Below are positions 18,595 to 28,141 of a DNA stretch of 64,000 nt, piece by piece. The stretch comes from UBA1046 sp012511325 (GTDB lineage: Bacteria > Bacillota > Clostridia > Saccharofermentanales > DTU023). A program made the position numbers and the translations under genes. Where the stretch lies: positions 620,001 to 684,000 of the forward strand of contig JBMNJZ010000001.1 of NCBI GenBank assembly GCA_050951925.1, written 5' to 3'. Below the pieces are notes generated by a model. That model saw only the letters and a list, made by a program, of their open reading frames with translations. It was not told the origin of the DNA and did not search any database. Numbering within the stretch: the first letter of the stretch is position 1; each line of letters starts with the position of its first letter.

Positions 18595-18804
18595 CTGACC
18601 TGAAGACTGTCTGACTATGTCCGGGAGTTGGGGCTGCCGGGGGAGCGCCTTCGTCAAAAAACCGGCGCCGGATAAATTACTGTTTCGATTTTGTTGCACA
18701 AGATACCGTGGCAGTAGCGCGGAGGATTTCCATTGTGTTATCCTAGGATTAGTTTTACGGGAATGACGATTTAAGCAAGCAGATAGGACGACTGATTATT
18801 TTGC

Positions 18805-20013
18805 GTGGAAATCTCGAATCGGCAGATAATTAATTACCGCCTGAAAACCCATCATCTAGATCAGCGACTGCCATTGACGGAACTGGTTACGGCGGTTTCT
18901 GCCTGCGGTGTGCAGAATTCTCCGCCGGGCAGCTGGGAAACCGCTATGTTCAATCGCCTCGAGGACTGTACGGAGCAAGCTTTATCCGCCGCTCTGACCG
19001 AGAGCAAAACTCTGTTGCAGGCTTGGAGTTTTCGTGGCGCGCCGATTGTTTTCCCCAGCCATGAGAGTTCAATCTTTTTGACAGCGCTGATTCCGCAAGG
19101 GAGTGAGAGGCCTTGGATCTATACCCAGGGTATGACGGGAATTTTGGATCTGCTGGATTTGCCGTTTGAAGATCTTTTGCGGCGGCAGGTTGAAGCGATA
19201 GGCTATCTCGACGATAACGTCGTTAAAAACAAAAATAATTTGGAGCGTCTGCTGGCGGACCTGATTTATCCGGATTTGCCGCCGGATCGGCAGAAAATCT
19301 GGCTGGAGCCGTCAGGCTTCAATAAGCTGGTCCGGAAGACTGTCGGCCAGACTGCGGTTTCGTTTTTGCTCCGGCCCTGCTCGTATATGTCCCTGGTTGT
19401 TTTTGGCGCCAGGACAGGGGTCAACCCGACCTTTACTTCCTTCAGGAACTGAGTCGGTCATGAGCCGGATATCATCCCCGAGGCGGAGGCGGAGCTGGTT
19501 AGGAAATTCCTGCGCTGCTACGGGCCGAGCACTGCGCGCTATTTCTCCCTTTGGCTGGGTTGTTCGCTTAAGCAGGCTAATCGTCTGTGGCAACAGGTAG
19601 CTCCCGAGATGACAGCGGTTAAGGCGGGCGGCAAGACAGCCTATATGCTCGAATGCGATTTGCCGGATCTGCTGGATGCCGATGGTGATGAGGAAAAGCT
19701 GCTGCTGCTCGGAGGCCATGATCCTTATCTGGGTCTGCGCGACCGTAAACTGATTCTGGAAGATGAAAGACTGCATAAGATGATCTGGAAATTTGTGGCC
19801 AATCCCGGTGTGGTGTTGCAGGGCGGTCGGATTATCGGCACCTGGAAGACTATTATTCATGACGATACGGTGGACTTCCTGATCACTATTTGGCAAGAAT
19901 TGTCTGCGGCCGAAGAGGATAAACTGAAAGCTCTGGCTCGGGAATATATCGCTTTCCGCTCCTTAAAACTGCGCATCCGCAAACTCGAGACCTGTAGCCT
20001 GGAACATCTCTAA
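18805..20013 (+). pseudogene. Winged-helix AlkZ-like (HTH_42) protein interrupted by one TGA
   Basis: One frame runs from a GTG at 18805 to the stop at 20013, broken only by TGA at 19450-19452 (...TSFRN*VGHEPDI...). The family (winged-helix DNA-binding, DNA crosslink glycosylase AlkZ type) normally has a Trp or similar residue there, so TGG to TGA is the simplest reading. Family marks are GVQNSPPGSW near the N-terminus, where AlkZ enzymes have a QxQ/QxD catalytic motif (here QNS), then LQAWSFRGAPIVFP and the C-terminal beta-rich FVANPGVVLQGGRIIGTW. No clear ribosome site precedes the GTG. TGA is a normal stop elsewhere in the window. Confidence 0.75.
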
Positions 20014-20024
20014 CCTTCTCAAAC

Positions 20025-20588
20025 TCAGTTGCCTAGAAAATGAATCAGCACCCCTGCCGCGCCAGAAAGCAAAATGGCTGCGATCGGCTTGATCAGCTTG
20101 GCGCGCAGCAGAACGAAAGATCCGGCCAGGATGGCCAGAGCCTGCCAGTCCAAATTACTCAGAAGCAATTCAGCCTGACTGCCCCAAAGGGCGGTGATAA
20201 TCAGCGAATAGCCGGCAACTGCGATCAGCGCCACAACCGCCGGCCGCAAGCCGCTCATTATACCCTGAAGCAAACCCTGATTCCGGTACTTGAAATAGAA
20301 CCAGGCCAGAAAAGATATGATTATAGCAGAGGGCGTTACACAGCCGGCTGTAGCTACGATCGAACCGGGGATGCCGGCCATCTTGGTGCCGACGAAGCTG
20401 GCGGCATTGATGGCGATCGGCCCCGGGGTCATTTGGGAGATGGTCAGCACGTCGATATATTCCGATGCTGTCAGCCAGTGCTGATTGCGCACGATTTCCT
20501 CTTGGATCAGCGGCAGGACAGCATAACCGCCGCCGAAGCTCAACACGCCGATTTTGACAAAACTGAGGAAAAGCTGAAGATACAGCAT
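20025..20588 (-). CDS. Chromate transporter-family protein, subunit 2
   Basis: 187-residue half-size CHR protein with five to six membrane segments. The hallmark FGGGYAVLPLIQEE occurs at the start, followed by LTISQMTPGPIAINAASFVG. The chosen ATG (MLYLQLF) has AAAGGAGCTGATC before it. It forms a two-gene unit with the next CHR half-protein. The family exports chromate or takes up sulfate-like anions in characterised cases; the substrate here is unknown. Confidence 0.88.
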   Translation of the reverse strand: MLYLQLFLSFVKIGVLSFGGGYAVLPLIQEEIVRNQHWLTASEYIDVLTISQMTPGPIAINAASFVGTKMAGIPGSIVATAGCVTPSAIIISFLAWFYFKYRNQGLLQGIMSGLRPAVVALIAVAGYSLIITALWGSQAELLLSNLDWQALAILAGSFVLLRAKLIKPIAAILLSGAAGVLIHFLGN

Positions 20589-20657
20589 CAGATCAGCTCC
20601 TTTCCCCGCCGAAGCTCTTACCGCTCTCCGCAAAATTGATAGCGAAATTGAAACCCA

Positions 20658-21257
20658 TCAGGTCAGCTCCTTTTCGCGCCGGCGATTCTGCCAAAGGAAA
20701 CGGACAGCCCCGATTACTCCGCAGGCCAGAATGATATAGGAGACGGAGATCCCGGCGATCAGAGCAGCGACAAAAGCCCCGCCCATGATCAGATAGTCGC
20801 CCCAATTCCTGCCTTTAACTATATTACTGCCCATTGTCAGGACCACATCCGCGATGATGGCCGCGATTCCCGCCTGCATACCGTACAACGCGGCCGCTGC
20901 GATCTGATTGGCGCGGACGATCTCATAAAAATAGGCAATGACCGTGATGCTGACCAGGGGCGGCAGCACAGTTCCCAGCAAGGTAACCATAGCCCCGGCA
21001 AAGCCGCGCAGACGATAACCGACCAGCAAGGAAGAATTGACAGCTATCGGTCCGGGAGCTGACTGGGCAATGCAGATAATATCCAACATCTCCTGCTCTG
21101 TTATCCAGCCCAATTCCTCGACAAAGCGTTTGCGCATCAGCGGTACAATCACATAACCGCCGCCGAAAGTAAAGGCAGACAGCATCAGGGTTGAGGTGAA
21201 CAAAGTCAGATAATTTTTGTCTTTGCCTCTATGTTTCGTGGGAGTTTTCTGCTGCAT
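20658..21257 (-). CDS. Chromate transporter-family protein, subunit 1
   Basis: 199-residue CHR half-protein: FGGGYVIVPLMRKRFVEE, then IAQSAPGPIAVNSSLLVGYRLRG, about five membrane segments and a basic tail. I start at MQQKTPTKHRGK, because the longer frame upstream is not hydrophobic and overlaps the nrdJ control region; no strong ribosome site is visible. Its stop lies 69 bases before the start of the second subunit, and the two halves probably dimerise. Confidence 0.85.
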   Translation of the reverse strand: MQQKTPTKHRGKDKNYLTLFTSTLMLSAFTFGGGYVIVPLMRKRFVEELGWITEQEMLDIICIAQSAPGPIAVNSSLLVGYRLRGFAGAMVTLLGTVLPPLVSITVIAYFYEIVRANQIAAAALYGMQAGIAAIIADVVLTMGSNIVKGRNWGDYLIMGGAFVAALIAGISVSYIILACGVIGAVRFLWQNRRREKELT

Positions 21258-21412
21258 AAACAAATTGTAGCACAGACCGTAATTGCCTACACGGTAATGA
21301 AGCCAGGAAGTCATGACATCCATATCAAAACTCTCAGAAGACTTATTGTAATTGAAATGTAACCTTGCAGACCACGTTTTGCTACGAGTTGTTGTGGTTT
21401 TTATATCGTAGA

Positions 21413-21428
21413 CCACAAGATATAGTGG
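21413..21428 (+). promoter_or_regulatory. Candidate NrdR box
   Basis: CCACAAGATATAGTGG agrees at 13 of 16 positions with the NrdR consensus ACACWATATATWGTGT, and its ACCAC/GTGGT arms are inverted. NrdR represses ribonucleotide reductase genes and usually binds paired boxes. A degenerate second site may lie at 21396-21411. It is upstream of the only ribonucleotide reductase gene in view. Confidence 0.55.
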
Positions 21429-21444
21429 TAGGATATAAGCCACA

Positions 21445-21474
21445 TTCGGAATTAATTTGGCGGACTGGTATACT
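21445..21474 (+). promoter_or_regulatory. Candidate promoter for nrdJ
   Basis: TTCGGA (21445-21450), an 18-base spacer and TATACT (21469-21474), 62 bases before the nrdJ start. The -35 is poor. No cobalamin riboswitch is evident in the short leader. Confidence 0.4.
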
Positions 21475-21536
21475 TTTCGATTGTAATTTTTTGATTAGGC
21501 AAATGATAATTTTGAGGACGATGAGAGGATAAATTT

Positions 21537-24500
21537 ATGAGCGATCTCAGTAAGCGGATATGCCGCTACTATACCAAGGAGCTCGAGAGCCGGACGGAGA
21601 AAACGGTCTATGATCTCTTCGACTGGGAAAAGCGTGATGTTGTGATTAAAGATCACAAGTCGGGGCGCATACTCACAGAGCTCTACGGTTTGGAATTTCC
21701 GACCCATTATTCCCATAGCGCATCAGATATTATTGCTTCCAAGTATTTCCGCAAGGCCGGAGTTCCTCAGGCGGACGGCAGCACCGGCCATGAGACTTCG
21801 CTGCGCCAGGTCATCCACCGCATGGTGTCTTTCTGGGTCGCGTCTCTGCTTGATGAAGGTTTGATCGAAGAGGGAGAGCAGTCAGAGATTCTCTACGATG
21901 AGCTGGTCTACACTATGCTGAATCAGATGTGGGCGCCCAATTCACCCCAGTGGTTCAACACAGGTCTGAATCTCGCTTACGGCATCAAAGGCGGCGACAG
22001 CAATCTCTTCTACTATGATGAAGATCAGGGCAAAGTGGTAGCTTCGCCGGATACTTATACCAGAACGCAAGCCTCGGCCTGCTTCATCATCTCGATCGAA
22101 GACAAGCTCCTCGGCCCGCATTCCATCTCGGAAGGCTATGTCACCGAGACCAAGCTCTTCAAAGGCGGCTCCGGCACCGGCACCAATTTCTCGACCATCC
22201 GCGCCGAAGGCGAAGCCTTGTCGGGCGGCGGCCAGTCCTCAGGCCTGATGAGCTTCCTCAGGGGCCTGGATCGCAATGCCGGCGCTATCAAATCCGGCGG
22301 CACGACCAGACGTGCGGCTAAGATGGTCTGTCTGGATATTGACCATCCGGAGATCGAGAGCTTCGTCAAATGGAAGGCGATTGAAGAAGACAAGGTGATC
22401 GCCCTGGCCAAAATGGGCTACGATGCGGATATCGACGGCGAGGCCTATGCCACGGTTTCCGGCCAGAACTCCAACAACTCGGTTCGCATCGACGATGAAT
22501 TCATGCGGAAAGTCGACAATCTGGCTTCCAATCCGCAGGCGACGCATAAACTGGTGGGCCGCCGTGATCCCAGCGTCAACCGCGAAATTTCCGTCCAGAG
22601 CCTGTGGGACGATATCTGCCAGTCGTCCTGGCGCTGCGCCGACCCCGCCCCTCAGTTCACCGATACCTTCAACGCCTGGCATACTTGCCCGGCCGGCGAG
22701 GACGGCCGGGCGGGCGCCCATCACAACCGTATCAACTCTACCAATCCCTGCGGCGAATACGCTTTCCTGGACGATACCAGCTGCAATCTCGCCTCGATCA
22801 ATGTTTACAGCCTGCTCGACGAAGAGACGGATCTCTTCGATCTCGAAGGCTATCTGCACCTGATCGACCTCGTGCAGCTCGTGCTCGAGGCCTCGATCCA
22901 CTGGGGCCAGTTCCCCACCGAAGAAATTGCCAGGAAAACCTGGATTTTCCGTGCCACCGGGCTCGGCCTCTCCAATCTGGCTTCTCTGCTGATGAGCCAA
23001 GGTCTGCCCTATGACTCGGACGCAGCCAGAAATCTGGCTGCCGCCCTGGCCGGTATCCTGACCGGAGAAAGCTACTATATCTCGGCTCTGATGGCCGGCA
23101 AGCTGGGCGCTTTCAGCACTTATGATCTCAACAAAGAGCATATGCTGCGGGTCATCCGCAATCACTCCCGCGCCGCCGGCGTCCGCCTGGATAAGCCCGA
23201 GGGTATTCACTACGAATTACCGGTAGTTGACCATCAGTTGCTGCAAGATCTCGGCTACGGCGATTTGGCGAAGACGCTGGGGGTAGTCTGGCAAGCTGCG
23301 GAGAAGGAAGGCATGGCCTCCGGTTATCGCAATGCTCAGGTGACCGTAATGGCCCCGACCGGCACGATCTCTTTTGCCATGGACTGCGCCAGCACATCAA
23401 TCGAACCGTTCTTCTCCCATGTCAGCTATAAAAAGCTGGTTGGCGGCGGCTATATGAAGTTGGTCAATCCGGTGCTGGAACAGGGTCTTAAGAAACTGGG
23501 CTACAGCGCGGATGAGCGGAAACAGATCACAGATTATATCCTGCAGGAAGATGAGCACGGCATGGTTCTGGACGGCAAAATCGAAGGCGCGCCCGGACTG
23601 CGGAAGGAAGATCTGCCCGTCTTCGATACGGCGAATCAATGCGGAAGCGGCAAACGCTATATCCATTATCTTGGGCATGTACATATGGTTGCGGCGATCT
23701 CGCCCCTGATTTCCGGCGCCATTTCCAAGACCGTGAATCTGCCCAAGGGAGCGACGGAGCAAGACTTCTCCAGTGTCATGATCGAAGCCTGGAAACTCGG
23801 GGTCAAAGGCATAACACTCTACCGGGACGGATCAAAGTTCGCCCAGCCGCTTAATATCAAGCTTTCGTCCTCCGAAAAAGAAACAATGCCCCTGGAGGAT
23901 TTGAATTATCATGATCTGTTGGAGCGGGCCAGGAAGAATGAAGAACTGCTGCTGAAATATCAGGCCAGAGCCTCTAATCCGGCTCGTCAGCGCATCAAGC
24001 CGCGCGGCATCCGCACAGGCACAACACATCCGGCGCAGATCGAGGATATCAAGGTCTATATTACAGTCAACCGCGATGAGAATGATAAGATCACGGAGAT
24101 CTTTATGACCACGGACAGAGAGGGAACCTTGATCACCGGCCTGCTGAACTCCCTGTCCAAGACAATCTCCGTCATGCTCCAGTACGATATCCCGACCGAG
24201 CAGATCTCCAAAATGCTGCGCGGCCAGAAATTCGAGCCCTATGGCTTTGTCCAGCGCCATCCCAATATCAAGTATTGCACCTCGGTATCCGACCTGATCT
24301 CCAAAGTACTGGATATCGAAGGCGGCGACTTCTCCCGGGTGCAGGTCAAGCCGACCGTGGAGGAATTGGAAGCGAACCGGGAGCTGCGCCGTACGGTGAT
24401 CGCCGCGAATAATGCGGAGGCCGCCAGGCCGTCCTATGGCCAGATCGGCGTTGATGAATATGTACATGAGAAAGCCAAAGAGGCAGCGAAAAACGGAACA

Positions 24501-24608
24501 AGAATATATGACGGCTCGACCTGTTCCAACTGCAGCGGCACCAGATTGGTAACAAACGGAAACTGTAAGGTCTGTCTTGATTGCGGTGAAACTACCGGCT
24601 GTTCATAA
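21537..24608 (+). CDS. nrdJ: Adenosylcobalamin-dependent (class II) ribonucleoside-diphosphate reductase
   Basis: Makes deoxyribonucleotides using adenosylcobalamin as the radical source; 1023 residues. The redox pair Cys182 (QASACFI) and Cys416 (TSCNLASINV) and the thiyl Cys405 with Glu407 (NPCGE) keep the 11-residue spacing known from Thermotoga NrdJ. MAPTGTISFAMDC and the substrate-phosphate loops are present. The C-terminal tail has CSNCSG and CKVCLDCG, the shuttle/zinc cysteines. GAGAGGAT precedes the ATG. cobO follows 22 bases later, consistent with cofactor supply. A class II enzyme suits an anaerobe or variable-oxygen life. Confidence 0.96.
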   Translation: MSDLSKRICRYYTKELESRTEKTVYDLFDWEKRDVVIKDHKSGRILTELYGLEFPTHYSHSASDIIASKYFRKAGVPQADGSTGHETSLRQVIHRMVSFWVASLLDEGLIEEGEQSEILYDELVYTMLNQMWAPNSPQWFNTGLNLAYGIKGGDSNLFYYDEDQGKVVASPDTYTRTQASACFIISIEDKLLGPHSISEGYVTETKLFKGGSGTGTNFSTIRAEGEALSGGGQSSGLMSFLRGLDRNAGAIKSGGTTRRAAKMVCLDIDHPEIESFVKWKAIEEDKVIALAKMGYDADIDGEAYATVSGQNSNNSVRIDDEFMRKVDNLASNPQATHKLVGRRDPSVNREISVQSLWDDICQSSWRCADPAPQFTDTFNAWHTCPAGEDGRAGAHHNRINSTNPCGEYAFLDDTSCNLASINVYSLLDEETDLFDLEGYLHLIDLVQLVLEASIHWGQFPTEEIARKTWIFRATGLGLSNLASLLMSQGLPYDSDAARNLAAALAGILTGESYYISALMAGKLGAFSTYDLNKEHMLRVIRNHSRAAGVRLDKPEGIHYELPVVDHQLLQDLGYGDLAKTLGVVWQAAEKEGMASGYRNAQVTVMAPTGTISFAMDCASTSIEPFFSHVSYKKLVGGGYMKLVNPVLEQGLKKLGYSADERKQITDYILQEDEHGMVLDGKIEGAPGLRKEDLPVFDTANQCGSGKRYIHYLGHVHMVAAISPLISGAISKTVNLPKGATEQDFSSVMIEAWKLGVKGITLYRDGSKFAQPLNIKLSSSEKETMPLEDLNYHDLLERARKNEELLLKYQARASNPARQRIKPRGIRTGTTHPAQIEDIKVYITVNRDENDKITEIFMTTDREGTLITGLLNSLSKTISVMLQYDIPTEQISKMLRGQKFEPYGFVQRHPNIKYCTSVSDLISKVLDIEGGDFSRVQVKPTVEELEANRELRRTVIAANNAEAARPSYGQIGVDEYVHEKAKEAAKNGTRIYDGSTCSNCSGTRLVTNGNCKVCLDCGETTGCS

Positions 24609-24630
24609 AGAAAATAGCGAGGGGATTAAA

Positions 24631-25167
24631 ATGGCAAAATCAAAACTGGGTCTGATTCATATCTATAGCGGTGACGGCAAAGGCAAGACCACAGCTTGCG
24701 TGGGTCTGGCGGTGCGAGCCGCCGGACGCGGGCTGAGAGTCTGGTTCGTACAATTTCTCAAGAGCGGGAAATCAGCGGAAATTGAAATGCTGGAAAAGCT
24801 GGGCGTTCATACTGTATCCGGCCAGCCCACGAATAAATTTACTTTCGCTATGACACCGGCGGAACTGGCCGCAGCCAAAGAGTTCAATACCGGGCGTCTG
24901 CAAGAAGCGATCGCTGCCGCCCGGGCCGGCGAGATGGATCTGCTGATACTGGATGAAGTTATGGGCTCCATTGCGTCCGGCATTCTGGAGGAGCAGGATA
25001 TACTTGATTTCCTCAAGAGTAAGCCCGAACATCTGGAGGTAGCCATGTCCGGGCGCGATCCTTCGCCGGCGCTGCAAGAGATTGCCGACTATCATACAGA
25101 GTGCATGATGAGGAAGCATCCTTATGAGACTTCGGGCTTAGGCGGCAGAGCCGGCATCGAATTCTGA
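24631..25167 (+). CDS. cobO: Corrinoid (cob(I)alamin) adenosyltransferase, CobA/CobO type
   Basis: 178 residues. Transfers the adenosyl group of ATP to reduced corrinoid, giving adenosylcobalamin. P-loop YSGDGKGKTT lies at residues 9-18, followed by RVWFVQFLKSGKSAEI, the Walker B-like LLILDEVMGSI, and the C-terminal YHTECMMRKHPYETSGLGGRAGIEF, which fits the family's xRxGIEF-type end. The ATG is preceded by GAGGGG. It directly follows nrdJ, whose cofactor it makes. Confidence 0.94.
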   Translation: MAKSKLGLIHIYSGDGKGKTTACVGLAVRAAGRGLRVWFVQFLKSGKSAEIEMLEKLGVHTVSGQPTNKFTFAMTPAELAAAKEFNTGRLQEAIAAARAGEMDLLILDEVMGSIASGILEEQDILDFLKSKPEHLEVAMSGRDPSPALQEIADYHTECMMRKHPYETSGLGGRAGIEF

Positions 25168-25344
25168 TCTAACGTCTAATAGTTTTTTTAGCTGATTTAC
25201 TGTATAATTTTTTGTGGATCTCTTGCAGATCATCATCGATATTTAAGTAATTAGGATTGAAGGATCTTTTACAGTGATGTCTCTCGTTATCGCGGCTGTC
25301 GGAAGCTATGGCGGCGATAGAGATATTCGGAAAAGGAGTAATTT

Positions 25345-27450
25345 ATGTCAGAGGAAAAAAGATGCAGTCAATGCGGGGCCAGCTTGAGCCCCGGCTCCGT
25401 ATTTTGCACTAATTGCGGCGCTCGCGTTGATCTGTCGGATGGAGCAGGCGCCGAAGCAACAGCGGCTGCCGCTCAGACCGTAAAGCTGTCCGGTCAGGCT
25501 GATTATCAGCCACAGACACCGCCACAGGCGGCCTATGGTATGCCTGCCGGCCATTATCCGGAGCAGCAGGCTCAATATCAACAATATGGCCAACCGCAGA
25601 CCGGACAGGCCGGACCGCAGCAGCCCTATCAGCCACAACAGTACGGCCAGCCCTATCCGCAGCAATATGATCAGCAGACTTATCAACAGCAGCAATACGG
25701 CCAGCAGCCCTATCCGCAGCAATACGGCCAACAAGCCTATCAGCAGCAGCAATACGGGCAGCAAGCCTATCCGCAGCAGCAATATGGCCAACAGCCTTAT
25801 CCGCAACAAGCTCAGTATCAGGCCCCGCCGCAAGCCGAAGCAGCTAAAGCAACCAGGAAGAAGCGTTGGTGGATTCCTGCGCTTGCGATAGTCCTGGTAG
25901 CAGCTATTGCTGTCGGCGCCTGGTTTTTGTTCTTTAAAGATAAGGGCAAAAAATCCTTTGCCAATGATGAAGAAGCCTGGCATGCCGCAGAAGAGGAAGC
26001 TCTGTTCGGCGAAAATAATATACTGGGCCGTCTGCGCTCATCAGCCAATAAATTTATTGAATCCGGCAAGTTTGGCACCAGTACGAGTATAAGTTTTGCC
26101 ATTAATTCTCTGCCCGATATGGGTATGGCCGGACAAGAAGCGGCCATTTTGGACGTACTGAAGAATATTCGGGCCACTTTGGATACACAGTTTAGTCTGG
26201 ATGGAGAGTCCCCGCAATTTTCTTACAATATTGGCCTGTCAGGCAAGGACACCAAAGAAAATGCAGCGACGCTGAATATTTACAATGTCGGCAACGATAT
26301 TGTGGTATCGGTTCCTGAGCTGTTTGACAAGCCATTGGTTCTGAAGCAAGACGCTTTGAGTGAGCTGCTGGCTGACGAGATGGGTTCCGATGTTCCTACC
26401 GATCTTCTGTTTAATCTGTTGGGAAGCAGTCAGAACTTATTGGATCTGTTCTCGGAAGAGAAGCTGGACAAGATGATCTCCGATCTCCGTGACATCTATT
26501 ATAAATACACCGGCGAACCGACCCGGGTTAAAGATTATAGTCTGACCGTAGGCGATGTAACCGAAAAGGTCGATTATTTTGAGGCCGTGATACCGGCTGA
26601 CAAATTTGGCGACTTCGCTAAAGAAATTTTGACTTATATCCGGGATCATGAAGATATTAAGACTTTCCTGGATGATATAGGTAAGAGCTTCCCGGCCGAG
26701 GCGATGGGCAATCCGGTCGAGCAATTCCAGGCCGCGCTTGATCAGGCGATGGCTCAAATTGACAATAATCCGGATAATTTTAAAGCCGAGGTCAAGCGCA
26801 TTTTGTATGTGGATGCCGACAATAATCCCCGCGGCGGCACAGTCACTTTGATTAACAAGGCGGATAATGCCAATGGTGAAGAAGTCACTTTGGAGAGCGT
26901 CACAGCCAGAGACGGCGACAAAGGCTCGTATAGACTAAGATTAGCGGGTGTAAATTTCGGTTATAGCAGCGGTGATGCCCTGAACTTTACCGCTGATTAT
27001 ACGGAGAAGGATGATCTTGCCACAGGCAGCTACAAATTGTTAGCCCCTAATGTCGAGATCTCCGGCACATATACGGATCTCGGTCTCTATACCGATGATG
27101 ATACTTTCTATCCTGTCGGCGAATTCAGGGTTGATCTTGCTAACATGCCGTTGCCTGGGTTGAATGGCGGTGAGATTGTTTATAACGGCGAGATGGAGAA
27201 GGATCATCTGATCGCCACCATCAGCGTCAAGGGAGATGTCGAGGGTTCGCCGCTTGATGTAGGTCTGGAATTTGATCTCTATCAGATGAAAGAAAGCAAT
27301 ATCAAATTTGAGAACTCCTTGCCCGCGGACTATACGGATATTACAGATGAGGCTGCACTGGAATCTTTGATGAATGACCCGTCGCTGATGATGAAGGCGA
27401 TGGCCATTCTCAACAAACTTGGTATCAATGTTGCGGACTTTATGAACTAG
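25345..27450 (+). CDS. Zinc-ribbon membrane protein with Gln/Pro/Tyr-rich linker
   Basis: 701 residues. The N-terminal zinc ribbon is CSQCGASLSPGSVFCTNCGA (residues 8-27). Residues about 70-160 are a low-complexity linker built on YGQQPYPQQ/YGQQAYQQQ units. One membrane segment (about 175-197, WWIPALAIVLVAAIAVGAWFLFF) is followed by a 500-residue acidic exterior domain that I do not recognise. Topology: zinc ribbon inside, large domain outside. AAAAGGAG precedes the ATG. TATAAT at 25203-25208 is a possible -10. The next gene, an exporter ATPase, starts four bases after the stop, so the protein may belong to the transporter. Confidence 0.8.
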   Translation: MSEEKRCSQCGASLSPGSVFCTNCGARVDLSDGAGAEATAAAAQTVKLSGQADYQPQTPPQAAYGMPAGHYPEQQAQYQQYGQPQTGQAGPQQPYQPQQYGQPYPQQYDQQTYQQQQYGQQPYPQQYGQQAYQQQQYGQQAYPQQQYGQQPYPQQAQYQAPPQAEAAKATRKKRWWIPALAIVLVAAIAVGAWFLFFKDKGKKSFANDEEAWHAAEEEALFGENNILGRLRSSANKFIESGKFGTSTSISFAINSLPDMGMAGQEAAILDVLKNIRATLDTQFSLDGESPQFSYNIGLSGKDTKENAATLNIYNVGNDIVVSVPELFDKPLVLKQDALSELLADEMGSDVPTDLLFNLLGSSQNLLDLFSEEKLDKMISDLRDIYYKYTGEPTRVKDYSLTVGDVTEKVDYFEAVIPADKFGDFAKEILTYIRDHEDIKTFLDDIGKSFPAEAMGNPVEQFQAALDQAMAQIDNNPDNFKAEVKRILYVDADNNPRGGTVTLINKADNANGEEVTLESVTARDGDKGSYRLRLAGVNFGYSSGDALNFTADYTEKDDLATGSYKLLAPNVEISGTYTDLGLYTDDDTFYPVGEFRVDLANMPLPGLNGGEIVYNGEMEKDHLIATISVKGDVEGSPLDVGLEFDLYQMKESNIKFENSLPADYTDITDEAALESLMNDPSLMMKAMAILNKLGINVADFMN
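25605..25815 (+). repeat. Tandem CAG/CAA-rich repeats in the linker of the zinc-ribbon gene
   Basis: Imperfect units of about 30-36 bases coding for YGQQPYPQQ / YGQQAYQQQ are repeated about six times. Such runs expand and contract by slippage; here all lengths stay in frame. Confidence 0.85.
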
Positions 27451-27454
27451 GGAA

Positions 27455-28141
27455 GTGACAAATACATTAGAATTGAACAATATTTCGTGCTCAGGTCTTC
27501 TGGTTGAAGGCCTGAGCAAATCATGGCGCGAACACCAGGTTTTTACCGGGATTTCTTTTTGTCAGCCGCTCGGAACCGTCTATGGCGTCTCCGGCGATAA
27601 TGGCGCCGGTAAGAGTACTTTGCTCAAAATTCTGGCCTCTGTTCTGGCTCCGGATTCAGGAACGATTAGCTTTAACGGGGTGTCGATCAAGGATCTCCCG
27701 ACCTGGCGTTCCCTGATCGGCTATGTGCCTCAGGAATTGGCGCTGGATGGCCAGCTGACAGTACGGGAGAATGTCAAATTCTGGAGTGCTCTGCGCGGCC
27801 TAGATGCCGACATCATCAGGGGCAATCTGGAGGTAGCGGCTAATGATCCTTTGGTCGCTGATTTTCTCGACAAGCAGATCAGGAAGTGTTCGGGCGGCAT
27901 GGCGCGGCGGGCCAGTCTGGTTGTAGGTCTACTCGGCGCTCCGCAGCTATTGCTTCTGGATGAGCCCTTTGCCGGAGCGGACAAGGGCAGCCGGGCTCTG
28001 ATGCTGGAAAGGCTTGATGCTCTCCGCGCCGGCGGGAGCACTATCCTGATCACCAGCCACGATCAAGGGACTTTGGAACAGATATCCGATCACATTCTTT
28101 ATCTGCACCAGGGACAGATTGTTGACCAGGATCGGGCATGA
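27455..28141 (+). CDS. ABC exporter ATP-binding protein
   Basis: 228 residues, single ATPase domain of the drug/ABC-2 export type: Walker A GDNGAGKST, Q-loop YVPQELALDG, a signature degenerated to CSGGMARR, Walker B LLLLDEPFAGAD, and the switch His in TSHDQG. The GTG at 27455 follows GGGAA very closely; a TTG at 27473 is an alternative start. It overlaps the next gene by four bases. Its partners are two ABC-2 permeases. Confidence 0.9.
   Translation: MTNTLELNNISCSGLLVEGLSKSWREHQVFTGISFCQPLGTVYGVSGDNGAGKSTLLKILASVLAPDSGTISFNGVSIKDLPTWRSLIGYVPQELALDGQLTVRENVKFWSALRGLDADIIRGNLEVAANDPLVADFLDKQIRKCSGGMARRASLVVGLLGAPQLLLLDEPFAGADKGSRALMLERLDALRAGGSTILITSHDQGTLEQISDHILYLHQGQIVDQDRA

Noticed and set aside
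19450..19452. TGA as a selenocysteine codon
   Set aside because: The site suits Trp in this protein family and no SECIS-like hairpin is evident directly downstream.
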